Shown one piece after another: positions 9,752-19,661 of a DNA stretch of 64,000 nucleotides (positions are counted from its first letter, which is position 1; every line of letters begins with the position of its first letter). A program made the position numbers and the translations under genes. The notes beneath the pieces were generated by a model, which was given only the letters and a program-made list of their open reading frames with translations, was not told the origin of the DNA and did no database searches. Source of the stretch: Myxococcota bacterium (GTDB lineage: Bacteria; Myxococcota; UBA727; JAHDBA01); NCBI GenBank assembly GCA_020630615.1, contig JAHDBA010000001.1, forward strand, positions 76,838 through 140,837. The letters are read 5' to 3'.

Positions 9752-11161
9752 GTGAGTGACGAGATTTCTTTTGATGATCTTCTCAGTCAAGGTGCAACGA
9801 CACGCTATGCGTCTGCACTGGCAGAAGGAGACCTTCTACGAGCATGGACAGAACTGGTCGAGTCGCCTGCACTGAATGCTCGAGAGTTTATTCATGAGTA
9901 TGCATCAGGACTTCCATTTGATGTGATGGATGCCCGGGCACGTTTAGGGAAACGTAACGATCTACGCGTTCATTTGCGCTACACTTTGCTGCCCCTTGAA
10001 GAGGCGAATGCATTTGCCTTCGAGACATCGTCGGAAGCACTGGCCTTTGATTATGCTTTCGAGAGAAACGATTGGGGAAACCTCATCGAGAATGCGCGGC
10101 GCCTCTTTCTTCGCGGAGAAGACACCGAGCTCCATCGTCTTGCATTGAAGCTCAATGAATTTCGCTCTGGGAAAATCTCTTCCGTATCTGCGTTGCAACA
10201 GGAGTATCCGAGTGGAGACATGATAAGGTCTGAAGAGTTGCAAGAAATCTTCATCAACTTTTTTGATGCATTGGAATGTCATGATGCTGCCAAGGTTTGG
10301 CGAGCCAAAAAAACGAGTGTATTGCAATCGGAGAACGAAGTTTTTGAAGACACGGTAGGGTCCAATAATTTGGCAAAGCTGATTTCAATATTTCGCAATC
10401 AAAAATCAATTGAAATAGAAAAGGGAAAGCTGCTTGGAACTCTCTATTGTCAAAAAGTAAGCCACGAAAGCAAAGACGTTTTCCATTTCACGCAAAGTTT
10501 CACAAGCGTTGAGCAAGGTATTAAAATCGAACAACGTTTGCGAATGCTTTCGAGCATGAATCGGGTGCAAGGTGTCACCAAAGGGATTGGGGTCGAGAGT
10601 GTTGAGGGTTTACCTCAGACACGAGGAATTGCGTGGTATGAAGAAATGAATGAGGTGGCTCAAGGATTGAATCCTACTCAACTGGGTTATGCAGGCCTAT
10701 TTCAAACCTTGCAGGAACAACTGTCACAACTTCATTTCAATGGTGTGGTGCATGGCTATTTGTCTCCGGGCCACGTTCATGTCATGGGTCAACGCGTCGT
10801 GATCTTGGGCTGGGGAGCTCGCCAATGGATCCCATATCTTTCAAAGGAAAAGTTGGAAGCAGTAGGGGACGTGCTTCAATATGGTTCTCCATGGGTGCTC
10901 TCAGGGGGATGTCCTCGTCCAATTGATGATATGTATTCCTTGATTACGATGGCCAGGGCCTGTGTTGAGAGTCTCAAAGATTTAAATATAAAATCGCATG
11001 TGAACAATCTTCATTCCCAGGTCAGTGAAGTTATCGAAGGCGCCAAGAACACTCCGTGCTTCGAAGAGACCGCGTCCCCAATCAACTGGCACGCGATCTT
11101 TGGGGCGAATATCGGTGACTTCTTTGACGTGCCAAACCCAATACAGGCGTTGCTCGAATGA
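9752..11161 (+). CDS. Pseudokinase-like protein
   Basis: 469 residues from a GTG start with AAAGGT upstream. The first 200 residues are helical and unrecognised. From about residue 215 the layout resembles a eukaryotic-type kinase. A part rich in strands and helices (IEQRLRMLSSMNRVQGV) is followed by LHFNGVVHGYLSPGHVHVMG, which lines up with the catalytic loop LHxxGIVHRDLKPENIL. Then VVILGWGAR stands where VKLxDFGxAR is expected, and IDDMYSLITMA where the ATDVYSLG helix is. HRD has become HGY and DFG has become LGWG, so the catalytic and magnesium aspartates are missing. If the alignment is right it is a non-catalytic scaffold or a decoy of the Ser/Thr kinases in this genome. Its last four bases overlap the thiL-like gene. 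Confidence 0.55.
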   Translation: MSDEISFDDLLSQGATTRYASALAEGDLLRAWTELVESPALNAREFIHEYASGLPFDVMDARARLGKRNDLRVHLRYTLLPLEEANAFAFETSSEALAFDYAFERNDWGNLIENARRLFLRGEDTELHRLALKLNEFRSGKISSVSALQQEYPSGDMIRSEELQEIFINFFDALECHDAAKVWRAKKTSVLQSENEVFEDTVGSNNLAKLISIFRNQKSIEIEKGKLLGTLYCQKVSHESKDVFHFTQSFTSVEQGIKIEQRLRMLSSMNRVQGVTKGIGVESVEGLPQTRGIAWYEEMNEVAQGLNPTQLGYAGLFQTLQEQLSQLHFNGVVHGYLSPGHVHVMGQRVVILGWGARQWIPYLSKEKLEAVGDVLQYGSPWVLSGGCPRPIDDMYSLITMARACVESLKDLNIKSHVNNLHSQVSEVIEGAKNTPCFEETASPINWHAIFGANIGDFFDVPNPIQALLE

Positions 11162-12243
11162 GTTGCATTGACTTTGAATCCCTTTTCATTCAGAGCGCGT
11201 TTGATGCTTTTGAGCAGAGCGCGACATGGAATGATGATGTGATCCCCTTACCATCGTGTCCCTCGACCCTATCGATGGCCAATGTGATTGCCATCGACAA
11301 TACAATCGAATGTGTTCATTATGATATGAACTGGATGCCTTTTCATGCGATTGGTGCACGGATGGTTGCACGTCCACTCTCGGATTTGTGTGCAGCAAAT
11401 GCAATTCCAACAGGGATCATCTGGAGCTGGGCGATACCGAAGCCCTATACGCAGGTGGATAGAGATGGGAGACTTGATCAACGCCTCTATCAAATGCTGA
11501 GAGGGGCAGCATTGTATGCGAAGGCATATGGAATACCACTTCTGGGTGGGGACTCCAGTGTTGCAGGGAGTACGATTTCGACATCGGTATCTCTCTGCGG
11601 GAAGGTCAATTCGCGAGAAGGTCTGCGTGGGTGTGGTGAAGCAGGGCACGATCTTTGGGTAAGTTCAGTGCCGGGCTTGGCATCGACCGGAATGACACTT
11701 TTAAAAGAGACGTATGTTGAGCTTGAAACTCGCGAACCCATGATGCGAGCCCTTGAAGAATATACTGTCCGTGCTCTTGATGTTCGGAATGAAGCCGAAG
11801 GGACCTGCGACATACATCGTTACTTTGACGAAGAAATGCTTGATTGCGTGTCGTCATTCTTGCTACCACGACCGAACTTCACGCTGCGTAAAAGTATTGC
11901 TGCCGAGATCAAAGCTTGCATGGATGTCTCTGACGGGTTGGTGTTGGACTTGTATCGTTTATGCGAAGCAAGCAATGTTTCTGCTGAACTTCATATCCAA
12001 GACACCTTTGGGGAAGAGCTTCAAAAGTATGGACAATGGCTTACAAGTGATCACATCTACTTTGGTGGTGACGATTATCTTCTCGTGTTTAGTGCAGCGA
12101 AAGAATCACGGGATTCGATTGAAGTGAAGGCACCGGGCGCACGTCGCATTGGGACCCTCAGCTGCATGAAGAACGATAAAGCCGAGGTTCGATGTCGCGA
12201 GAACGGAGCATTGCTCCCTCGTCGTGGCTATACCCATGGTTAG
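11158..12243 (+). CDS. thiL: Thiamine-monophosphate kinase-like protein (ThiL/AIR-synthase fold)
   Basis: 361 residues. ThiL phosphorylates thiamine monophosphate to the diphosphate cofactor with ATP. Matching features, in order: NDDVIPLP (normally GDDAAV), IAIDNTIECVHYDM (normally DxxVEGxHF), ARPLSDLCAANAIPTG (normally NLSDLAAMGAxP), LLGGDSS, CMDVSDGLVLDLYRLCEAS (near-perfect), and FGGDDYLLVF (normally GGEDYELLF). The insert around residues 205-240 and several changed motif residues make it divergent, so another AIR-synthase-family kinase is possible. The ATGA overlap with the pseudokinase-like gene means the two are made together. Confidence 0.75.
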   Translation: MSCIDFESLFIQSAFDAFEQSATWNDDVIPLPSCPSTLSMANVIAIDNTIECVHYDMNWMPFHAIGARMVARPLSDLCAANAIPTGIIWSWAIPKPYTQVDRDGRLDQRLYQMLRGAALYAKAYGIPLLGGDSSVAGSTISTSVSLCGKVNSREGLRGCGEAGHDLWVSSVPGLASTGMTLLKETYVELETREPMMRALEEYTVRALDVRNEAEGTCDIHRYFDEEMLDCVSSFLLPRPNFTLRKSIAAEIKACMDVSDGLVLDLYRLCEASNVSAELHIQDTFGEELQKYGQWLTSDHIYFGGDDYLLVFSAAKESRDSIEVKAPGARRIGTLSCMKNDKAEVRCRENGALLPRRGYTHG

Positions 12244-12270
12244 ACTTGCGCTTCGTCGAATCCAATACGC

Positions 12271-14295
12271 TTACCATTCCACAGTACGTGAAATTGTTTT
12301 ATCTTTCCCAATGGTAATTACGATACTCTTGTCCAGCTTGGCCCCTTTATTCACAAGCCTCAAATGATGCTTGCCGCTACTCAAGCGAATAAGTCCTGGT
12401 GTTGTGCCGAGCTTTTTCTTACCTTCGTAGATATCTCCAAACCCGCGATTGACATCGAGTTTAATGATTCCAAAACCCGCGCTTTTCGGGGTTGTTGCTT
12501 TTGTGCGCTTCTTTTCAGGTGCATGGGAGGATTCGAGTTGTGACTTTGGCACATTGCTTTTAGCGACAACGCCTCGTGCGTTGGCGTGTGCCGGTTTGGG
12601 TTTTGTATCGCTTTGAAGTTCTGAGGCCGCTGTGGGAGCCACACCGGTGTTCGCGGGGGGCAGAGTCGGTGTGTGGTCCGGATTTTTCAGCGCCGTCTCA
12701 CCAGAGGATAAGCCGAGCTCTTGACCCGGTTCAGCAGTTTTAACGTTTTGCACCGGGGGCTCATTTCGAGCAATCTTTTTCGTTATCTCGCTAGCAAGTG
12801 GGTCGGCCAGAAGCTTCTCTTGCGCCCGCATCTCATCTTGTGAGTCTACACTTTCATCTTCATGTCTGACGACATTGTTGTCTATTGAGTCCTCCGACAA
12901 CGCGAAGCCAAAACCCAATGAAAGTACGATCGCTACAAAAGCGAGACCCATAGCAATTGGTATTCGTGTTGACGACGATGGGTCCTCATGTTGAGCATTC
13001 GATTTAAACTCAGAGCGTTCGATTCGTGATGTTTCGACTAAGAGTTCAGGATCCAAGCTTTGTCCTGTACCTGAAATGAAGGATCGATGTGTATCGTTTT
13101 CGTAGACAGTTTGTGTATTCAGCTGGCCAAGAGAGGCTGTCAGTTCATTGGGTGCCAAATCACCTTCGCGAAAGTCGGAGATAGACTCTGTGTCTGATAC
13201 GATTTGCGACGATGATGGTTCCTCCCGATCATTCCTATCATCCGAAGCCTTTGATACTAAAGCTCGAGTTTCTGTGAGTCCGAGGCTTCCCCGTGTTTTG
13301 TATGCTAATTCATTTTTGGCCTCTTCAACAAGTGCATCAATATTTGAGACTGTTGTCTGACGCCTTGGCTGATTCAAGTTGAAGCGTGCCCAATAGCTTT
13401 CAATATCAAGCTCGCCTTCTTCCAACTCAAGTTGAAAGAGGACACTTCGTAAGCTGTGCTCGACCTGCTTCAAATCCGGGAAACGCTCTTCTACTTTGGC
13501 GGCGAGCATACGCTCAATTGTTTTCGCGAGAGCTGGGTGACAGTCTTTTCGCCGTTGCAATAAAGACTGCGGAGTGGGGTTCAATATTTGAGCATAGAGC
13601 ATTGCCTCCGAGGGGGCTTGAAAACGCTTTTGCCCTGTCATGAGTTCCCATAGGACGAGACCCAGTGCATATTGATCCACTGCAGGCGTGATCACCTGAG
13701 TGCGTGCTTGCTCCGGCGCGAGGTAGGAGAGTTTCCCCTTGATCGACCCGGTCGCTGTGCGACTTTGATCCAAATGCGATTTCGCAATACCGAAGTCTGC
13801 AACTTTAATCGCACCCGTATTCGCAAAGAGTATGTTGTGAGGGCTTATGTCTCGATGCACCACGCCTTGCGGACGTTGTTGCGTCGTTTTGTGAGCGTAA
13901 TGGAGTCCGCGAGCGACTTCAATGCCGGCTAGAATTACAAAGCTTTGAGGGAAAAGCTGACCACGATCTTCCACAGCATGGAGCAGTTCTTTCAGATTGA
14001 TGCCATCGATATACTCCATGGCGATAAAGAGGCAGCCATCCTCTTCCCCGAAGTCAAAGACTTGAACGATATTCTGATGACTTAAGCTCGCCGCGAGTTT
14101 CGCTTCTTTAATGAACATCGACACAAAGCGATCACGTATCGAAGATTCGCCTTGTAAAAAGTAAGGCAAAATACGTTTGATACACATAACTTTTTCAAAC
14201 TCGCCTTCTTGAAGCGTGGCTCGAAATACCTCTGCCATACCGCCTACCGCGATACGTTCAAGAAGAGTGTAGCGGCCGAAGGTTTGAGGCTGCAT
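12271..14295 (-). CDS. Membrane Ser/Thr protein kinase with PEGA domain
   Basis: About 674 residues. The ATG at 14295 is preceded by GGAG five bases away; a TTG six codons upstream is less likely. The kinase domain (about residues 5-270) is complete: RYTLLERIAVGGMAEVF glycine loop, VMCIKRILP lysine, HRDISPHNIL catalytic loop, DFGIAKS, and LSYLAPEQA. It should phosphorylate proteins on Ser/Thr. A polar linker of about 170 residues leads to one membrane helix (about 443-467, AMGLAFVAIVLSLGFGFAL). A Pro/Lys/Ala-rich linker follows, and the end (about 605-674) has the PEGA-type pattern GDIYEGKKKLGTTPGLIRL. Topology puts the kinase in the cytoplasm and PEGA outside, where it may sense an envelope ligand. 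Confidence 0.93.
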   Translation of the reverse strand: MQPQTFGRYTLLERIAVGGMAEVFRATLQEGEFEKVMCIKRILPYFLQGESSIRDRFVSMFIKEAKLAASLSHQNIVQVFDFGEEDGCLFIAMEYIDGINLKELLHAVEDRGQLFPQSFVILAGIEVARGLHYAHKTTQQRPQGVVHRDISPHNILFANTGAIKVADFGIAKSHLDQSRTATGSIKGKLSYLAPEQARTQVITPAVDQYALGLVLWELMTGQKRFQAPSEAMLYAQILNPTPQSLLQRRKDCHPALAKTIERMLAAKVEERFPDLKQVEHSLRSVLFQLELEEGELDIESYWARFNLNQPRRQTTVSNIDALVEEAKNELAYKTRGSLGLTETRALVSKASDDRNDREEPSSSQIVSDTESISDFREGDLAPNELTASLGQLNTQTVYENDTHRSFISGTGQSLDPELLVETSRIERSEFKSNAQHEDPSSSTRIPIAMGLAFVAIVLSLGFGFALSEDSIDNNVVRHEDESVDSQDEMRAQEKLLADPLASEITKKIARNEPPVQNVKTAEPGQELGLSSGETALKNPDHTPTLPPANTGVAPTAASELQSDTKPKPAHANARGVVAKSNVPKSQLESSHAPEKKRTKATTPKSAGFGIIKLDVNRGFGDIYEGKKKLGTTPGLIRLSSGKHHLRLVNKGAKLDKSIVITIGKDKTISRTVEW

Positions 14296-14357
14296 AGTGC
14301 TCCGATCTCCCAAAACAGGTTAATCTGAAATCAATGTAAAACCCAGTGTTTGAACAT

Positions 14358-14387
14358 ATAAAAAAGCCCCGACCGAAGTCGAGGCTT
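14358..14387 (-). terminator. Intrinsic terminator after the pyrophosphatase fusion gene
   Basis: On the minus strand AAGCCTCGAC and GTCGGGGCTT pair with one mismatch around a TTCG tetraloop, followed by TTTTTT. It lies 25 bases after the stop at 14412 and separates that gene from the kinase gene. Confidence 0.8.
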
Positions 14388-14411
14388 AAGAACCAATGTT
14401 TGGTTTTAAGA

Positions 14412-17354
14412 TTAGTGGAGGATCTTAAACTCAATTCGGCGATTCTTAGCTTTACCTTCAGGTGTGGCGTTTGTTGCAATCGGGCGAGTTTGACCGAAGC
14501 CATTTGAAACAAGTCGAGCTGGAGCGACACCATCTTTAATCAAGAGCTTCTTCACAGCCTGCGCACGGTCTTTTGAAAGCTTCAAATTCGCCTGTGCATT
14601 ACCATCGGTGTCGGTATGACCATCAATCTCAACTTTTGCCTCGGGGCATTGCTTAAAGGAGTCCGCAAGTGCTTGGACAAGCTTAAAGCTTTTCGCATCA
14701 ATAGCTGCTGAGCCCGTATTGAAGTTGATTTGCTCTTTCGCCAACAAATCGTCAAAAGATTTTTTGCATGCAGCTTCCGTTGCGCTCAGTTGAACTGGCT
14801 TGAACGAGAAGTTTGCCGATGCAACACGGCTCTTGATGTTGTTGTAGTTGCGATCAAGTTGAGTCTTCTTATAGCTTTCATCGTAATCACCGATCACAGA
14901 CCATTTTCCGTCTTTCAAAGTCGCACTGAACTGATCGAGGTAACGTGACGATGCAAGGATTGCATTGACATCGGTCTTCCAAGTTGCCGGAGCTCCTTCA
15001 CTTTGCGCTTTGGCACGCACGTTCCAGTTGTTCTTTGGGGCGAACTTTGCTTTTTGTTGGTTCAACCAAGTCAGGTCTGCATCGCTAGGCATATTTCCTG
15101 TCACGGAAAAATCACCGTTAGAAGCTTTAACAATCCGAGTCGTAAAAGGTCCTGTAACAACTGCATTACTTTTAGCGGGTGGCTTTGGTTGGGTTGAAGC
15201 TGCCGTACTTAGAGCAACTGCACTCCCCGCAGGCACTGCGCCGTAACCCATGGTTGCGACAACGGGTGCGATAACCAAGGCCACAACACTCATCAACTTG
15301 ATTAAGATATTCAATGCTGGGCCTGATGTGTCTTTAAAGGGGTCGCCCACAGTATCGCCGGTTACGGCAGCTTTGTGTTTGTCTGAACCTTTACCGCTAT
15401 TCTCACCTTTCGGCTCGTCTTCGATTTGTTTCTTCGCGTTATCCCAAGCACCACCAGCGTTGGACATAAAGATGGCAAGCAAAACGCCAGAAACAGTTGT
15501 ACCGGCCAAGAGGCCACCCAATAAGAGTCCAGAGCCATCTGCAAGACCGGCAGCAACAGGTGCTGCAAGCGCTAGAAGTCCCGGGGCAATCATTTCACGA
15601 ATGGAAGCTTGCGTGGAAATATCAATACATTTTGCATGGTCAGGTGTTCCTGTTCCATCGAGAATTCCAGGAATCTCTCGAAACTGACGACGAACTTCTT
15701 GAATCATGTCGTTTGCAGCACGGCCCACAGCATTCATAGCCATTGCTGAGAACACAAAAGGAAGCATCGCGCCAATGAATAGACCCACCATAACTTTCGG
15801 GTCAGTGATGTCGATCTTAATATCCGCAATCGTTGAATAGAGTCCGGATTTTTTGGCCAGTGTCGTTTGATAGGCGGTAAAAAGTGAAATAGCGGTGAGT
15901 GCAGCGGAACCAATCGCAAAACCTTTACCAATCGCTGCTGTTGTGTTTCCAACGGCATCAAGGTTGTCTGTTCGCTCACGAACTTCAGGGGGAAGTTCAG
16001 CCATTTCTGCAATACCACCAGCGTTGTCTGCGATAGGTCCAAACGCATCGACCGCAAGTTGAATACCGGTTGTTGCAAGCATACCGACAGCTGCAATCGC
16101 AATACCGTAAAGACCCGCAAAGTTGTAGGAAAGAAGAATCGCAGCACTAATCGTTACAATTGGCCACGCCGTCGATGTCATACCCACCGCAAGACCGCTA
16201 ATAATATTTGTCGCTGAACCTGTTGTCGATGCTTCAACGATATCGCCCACAGGCTTTTTGCCTTTTGCACAATAATACTCAGTTCGGTTACCGATCCAAA
16301 GTCCTGAACCCAGGCCTGAAACCATCGCTGCTACAATTCCCCAGTTTGCGTAGTCTTTTCCACCAAGCACAAAGCTCTGAGGGAGCAACGTCATTGCCGC
16401 TGCGCCACCACCAATCAATAAAATCAGTGCCGCGATATACGCACCCATGTCGAGTGCATGCTGTGCGTTGCCGCCTTCTTTGACCGACACGAAGAAAGTA
16501 CCAACAATCGACGCAAGAATACCAATGCCTGCAATAAGTAGAGGGAAGTATACAAAGCTAGTATTTGGGTTGCCTGCAACGCTAACACCAATACCCAAAA
16601 CCATCGCTGAGATAATTGCACCAATATACGATTCGAAAAGGTCAGCACCCATACCGGCAACATCGCCGACATTATCACCCACGTTGTCTGCGATTGTCGC
16701 AGGGTTACGAGGGTCATCTTCAGGAATACCCGCTTCAACTTTACCAACCAAGTCAGCACCAACATCAGCTGCTTTGGTATAAATACCACCGCCGACACGT
16801 GCAAAAAGGGCAATCGATGACGCGCCCAATGAAAATCCAGATAGAATGGCAAGTTTTTGCGACATGTCATCGGAACCGAAAAGCTGCGCCATCATAAAGA
16901 GAAGACCAAAACCAGTGATCGCAAGACCAACCACAGACATGCCCATCACGGTTCCACCCGAGAAGGAAACATCGAGTGCTTTGTTTAAACTTGTTCGAGC
17001 AGCGTTTGTGGTACGAACGTTTGCGAGTGTCGCAATGCGCATACCAAAAAAACCGGCAAGACCCGAACAAATAGCACCAATGACAAATGCACCCGCTTGG
17101 AGATAAAGACCGTCACCCTGCATGAACCCGGTGAAGCCGAGAATGACTGCAACAACAGCAACAAAAACTGCGAGCACACGATACTCACTCTTAAGAAAGG
17201 CCATTGCGCCATCCGCAATCGCATCACCCAAATGTTTCATTTTTTCGGTGCCAACGTCTTCTTTTTTAACCTTTTGCGACTTGGTCCACGCAAAAGCGAG
17301 AGCCAAAAGTCCGAAGACCCAGACGTAACTCGCGACGTTTGAAAGTATACCCAT
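14412..17354 (-). CDS. hppA: Membrane pyrophosphatase fused to BON-like and OmpA domains
   Basis: 980 residues; the usual enzyme is about 670-720. Residues 1-700 are a complete ion-pumping pyrophosphatase, which hydrolyses pyrophosphate to move sodium and/or protons across the inner membrane. Visible motifs are [43 protein letters not shown] and [10 protein letters not shown]. Ala in GNTTAA, where potassium-independent enzymes have Lys, predicts a potassium-dependent type; Glu in ADLFESY fits sodium pumping. After the last helix ([16 protein letters not shown]) comes an Ala/Pro linker (about 700-725). Two BON-like stretches follow (about 730-850, each with a GDFSVTG or GKWSVIG strand). A full OmpA-like peptidoglycan-binding domain ends the protein (about 873-980: [48 protein letters not shown]). 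Pyrophosphatase C termini face the periplasm, so the topology works. The ribosome site is a strong AAGGAG, and the frame is continuous. Confidence 0.93.
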   Translation of the reverse strand: MGILSNVASYVWVFGLLALAFAWTKSQKVKKEDVGTEKMKHLGDAIADGAMAFLKSEYRVLAVFVAVVAVILGFTGFMQGDGLYLQAGAFVIGAICSGLAGFFGMRIATLANVRTTNAARTSLNKALDVSFSGGTVMGMSVVGLAITGFGLLFMMAQLFGSDDMSQKLAILSGFSLGASSIALFARVGGGIYTKAADVGADLVGKVEAGIPEDDPRNPATIADNVGDNVGDVAGMGADLFESYIGAIISAMVLGIGVSVAGNPNTSFVYFPLLIAGIGILASIVGTFFVSVKEGGNAQHALDMGAYIAALILLIGGGAAAMTLLPQSFVLGGKDYANWGIVAAMVSGLGSGLWIGNRTEYYCAKGKKPVGDIVEASTTGSATNIISGLAVGMTSTAWPIVTISAAILLSYNFAGLYGIAIAAVGMLATTGIQLAVDAFGPIADNAGGIAEMAELPPEVRERTDNLDAVGNTTAAIGKGFAIGSAALTAISLFTAYQTTLAKKSGLYSTIADIKIDITDPKVMVGLFIGAMLPFVFSAMAMNAVGRAANDMIQEVRRQFREIPGILDGTGTPDHAKCIDISTQASIREMIAPGLLALAAPVAAGLADGSGLLLGGLLAGTTVSGVLLAIFMSNAGGAWDNAKKQIEDEPKGENSGKGSDKHKAAVTGDTVGDPFKDTSGPALNILIKLMSVVALVIAPVVATMGYGAVPAGSAVALSTAASTQPKPPAKSNAVVTGPFTTRIVKASNGDFSVTGNMPSDADLTWLNQQKAKFAPKNNWNVRAKAQSEGAPATWKTDVNAILASSRYLDQFSATLKDGKWSVIGDYDESYKKTQLDRNYNNIKSRVASANFSFKPVQLSATEAACKKSFDDLLAKEQINFNTGSAAIDAKSFKLVQALADSFKQCPEAKVEIDGHTDTDGNAQANLKLSKDRAQAVKKLLIKDGVAPARLVSNGFGQTRPIATNATPEGKAKNRRIEFKILH

Positions 17355-17684
17355 TTTAAGTTCTCCTTATCGTTTTAAATGGTGTTCAAATCGCCACTTT
17401 TACTTCCGATGATCTCTTGGCCAAAAGTGCGAAACTTGACGGTTTTCTAGCAAGATAAGGTGGGAGTACAACCCACTTTAATAGGTACGCATGTTATTCT
17501 TCACGTGAAGAGAAGATGAAGCCATGGCGTAAAGGCGGAAGTACAAAACGAAAATCTGGTTATGCACTGTTGCGAACAAAAGCTGAACGACTGCTTTTAA
17601 ATCGTCTTGTAAATAAGAATGAAATACCATCTTCAGCTCCTTTAATGTGTCGGGCTGAATTGGGGGCTACTTCACGGACAACTC
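17355..17684. other. Intergenic region between divergent hppA and peroxiredoxin genes
   Basis: 330 bases without a convincing gene. It holds the hppA ribosome site (AAGGAG on the minus strand next to 17354) and a perfect 14-bp palindrome TCTTCACGTGAAGA at 17498-17511. There is also a small GTGGG/CCCAC inverted repeat at about 17461-17477. No clear promoter pair could be fixed. Confidence 0.5.
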
Positions 17685-18191
17685 GTGCCCGATGTAAAAA
17701 TGCGCGATCGAGAGGGCCAAACGATCAACTTCCAAGAGATCGAAACATCAAAAAGGCGTGTTCTAATATTGTATCGGGGTGGGTGGTGTCCCTATTGCAA
17801 CAGTCACATCCGTCATATTCAAGAGAAGATTTCCAGTTTTGAGGCGCAGGGAATTGTGCCGATCTTTGTAAGTGTTGATTCCCCAGCCTCTGCAAAAGAA
17901 ACGGTGGACAAGTATCAAATCAGTTTCCCAATTCTGTCGGACTCAAAGCTCGAACTTCATCGTAGATTTGGTTTGTTGAATCAACTTGGTGAGGCACAAT
18001 TGAAAAGACTTAGACTGATCGGTATGGATATTGAAAGTGCGTCTGGCGAGCAACATCATACGATTGCGCACCCGGGTGTTTTCTATATCAACGAAAACAA
18101 GACTGTCGTGTGGGGAAGCGTCAACGAAGACTATAAAGTACGGCCGAATGCCGAAAAAATTATGAAGATTGCAAAGACACTCAATTGGTAA
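17685..18191 (+). CDS. Peroxiredoxin-like thioredoxin-fold protein
   Basis: 168 residues from a GTG. It has the AhpC/TSA-like order: VLILYRGGWCPYC with a CxxC motif (about residues 35-38), IVPIFVSVDSPASAKETVDKY, FPILSDSKLELHRRFG, and HPGVFYINENKTVVWGSVNEDYKVRP. Members of this WCPYC subgroup are thought to reduce peroxides or disulfides in the cytoplasm. Relatives normally carry about 50 extra N-terminal residues ending in a GD-x-xPDF segment. Here PDVKMRD follows directly after the GTG, an in-frame stop lies at 17643, and no ribosome site precedes the GTG. The gene may therefore be 5'-truncated or use an unusual start. Confidence 0.7.
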   Translation: MPDVKMRDREGQTINFQEIETSKRRVLILYRGGWCPYCNSHIRHIQEKISSFEAQGIVPIFVSVDSPASAKETVDKYQISFPILSDSKLELHRRFGLLNQLGEAQLKRLRLIGMDIESASGEQHHTIAHPGVFYINENKTVVWGSVNEDYKVRPNAEKIMKIAKTLNW

Positions 18192-18254
18192 GATTCGGGC
18201 GCTCCTCTCTAGCCTTCTTGGTGCTAAAAGAAAAGAGCGTGAAAGGCTTACGAA

Positions 18255-18824
18255 TCAGGTTTCTATTTTCTTCAACACCCTTAAAATCGAAGAGTCGGAA
18301 ACACGCTTCTCAATCGCACTTCTGTGAACCCACTTTGCGTGATGCTCTTCTCGGTTCTCCAGAACTTCATGCTGTGCCCTAAAAAGTAAACGCAGATCGA
18401 AATGTTGATGTGCGTCCTCCTGCTTTTTTAAATTCGCCGGGATATCGTGAACATCGAGGTCAAAAAGATTTGCGATACATTCAAGTTGAATAAGGCCTGT
18501 TTCCTCTTGAAGCTCTCTCCGGGCTGCTGCCTCGATACTCATGTCTTGCGCTTCAATATGCCCCCCCGGCTGAAGAAGTTTTTTTAGAGTGGGATGCTCA
18601 ATTAAAAGTAAAGAATCCTGATCAGGAGAGAGCACAAAGGCACTCGCCGTGAAATGCCCCGGGATAATTTGTTTCCTCGATGTTCCTTCTGGAGACTCAA
18701 GCAAAGATAGCATCGAGTCTTTAAACCTACCTTCGTCAACATCACTAGGCTGGAATCGAGTGAGAAGCTTCTTAATATCATTGAGAATCAGCGTCATGAG
18801 CATTGGTACCATAGGTAGGGACAT
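18255..18824 (-). CDS. Nudix hydrolase
   Basis: 189 residues. The Nudix box is clear: GGHIEAQDMSIEAAARRELQ followed by EETGL (about residues 97-120), fitting G-x5-E-x7-REUxEExGU, the magnesium-binding site that cleaves nucleoside diphosphates linked to another group. The preceding FVLSPDQDSLLLIEHPTLKKLLQPG is the usual strand leading into the box. The substrate cannot be told. Four in-frame ATGs lie near the start; the first has AGAGGTGA upstream at a rather long spacing. It converges on the peroxiredoxin gene. Confidence 0.88.
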   Translation of the reverse strand: MSLPMVPMLMTLILNDIKKLLTRFQPSDVDEGRFKDSMLSLLESPEGTSRKQIIPGHFTASAFVLSPDQDSLLLIEHPTLKKLLQPGGHIEAQDMSIEAAARRELQEETGLIQLECIANLFDLDVHDIPANLKKQEDAHQHFDLRLLFRAQHEVLENREEHHAKWVHRSAIEKRVSDSSILRVLKKIET

Positions 18825-18978
18825 CTGTAAGTCGTTATCACCTCTTCATCCCGACGCGCAAAATGTTCAAGGTTGTATCGCCCGCGATGTCGGTGCTCGC
18901 AATGCAGCTATAGGAATAATCCCGTCTTGATCGCGTATCTTCTGGTATCGCATCGCATCGAAGACTTCGAGGTGTGTT

Positions 18979-19626
18979 ATGGCAAAAACCTTTCATCTTT
19001 CGCTGCTCATGGGCCTAACAGTCGTTTTTAGCTGCACGTGTCAGTCAACTTCAAATGCATCGACAATGGCAGGGGGGCACGATAGAGAGAGTGAAGACAA
19101 TGAGACGGTCGGCAAGCAAACTCACAAGGAGAAAAGTATGTCAGTGTTGGATTATTCCGTAGAGGTCACATCAATTTCGGGTCAAGTCGGAACATTGGAG
19201 TCTTACAAAGGGAAAGTATTGGTTGTTGTGAATACCGCAAGTAAATGTGGCTTTACGCCTCAGTTTGATGGACTCGAAAAGCTATGGGATGATTATAAAG
19301 AGCAAGGCCTCGTTGTTTTGGGCTTCCCTTGCAATCAGTTCGGTGGTCAAGACCCGGGCTCCGACGAAGAAATTGCCACTTATTGTAGAAAAAACTATGG
19401 GGTGAGTTTCCCGATGCATTCTAAAATCGATGTGAATGGCGAGGATGCGCACCCTCTCTATACAAAGCTCAAGAGTGCAGCACCGGGTATCATGGGCACG
19501 AAGGCCATTAAGTGGAACTTTACAAAGTTCTTGATTGGGAAGGATGGAACAATCGTGAAGCGCTTTGGCTCAAAAGATAAGCCTGATGCAATGCGAAAAG
19601 CGATTGAGGCGGAACTTGTCAAGTAG
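18979..19626 (+). CDS. Exported glutathione peroxidase family protein
   Basis: 215 residues. An ATG follows GAGGTG. The N terminus has a signal with Cys in VVFSCTC, probably a lipoprotein, then a polar linker to about residue 55. The peroxidase domain shows all family signatures: VLVVVNTASKCGFTPQ with peroxidatic Cys90 (the selenocysteine position in animals), LGFPCNQFGGQDPGS, and IKWNFTKFLIGKDG. It should reduce hydroperoxides, probably with thioredoxin rather than glutathione, as is usual for bacterial Cys-type enzymes. Export to the envelope is less common for this family. A strong terminator follows at 19662-19684. Confidence 0.92.
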   Translation: MAKTFHLSLLMGLTVVFSCTCQSTSNASTMAGGHDRESEDNETVGKQTHKEKSMSVLDYSVEVTSISGQVGTLESYKGKVLVVVNTASKCGFTPQFDGLEKLWDDYKEQGLVVLGFPCNQFGGQDPGSDEEIATYCRKNYGVSFPMHSKIDVNGEDAHPLYTKLKSAAPGIMGTKAIKWNFTKFLIGKDGTIVKRFGSKDKPDAMRKAIEAELVK

Positions 19627-19661
19627 CTTCATGAATAGAAGTCGAAACGCGTAACGCTTGG

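Noticed and set aside
17516-17842. 108-codon frame before and over the peroxiredoxin gene, as its missing N terminus
   Set aside because: It is in another frame, has no family resemblance, and the peroxiredoxin family's GD-x-xPDF segment is absent from it.
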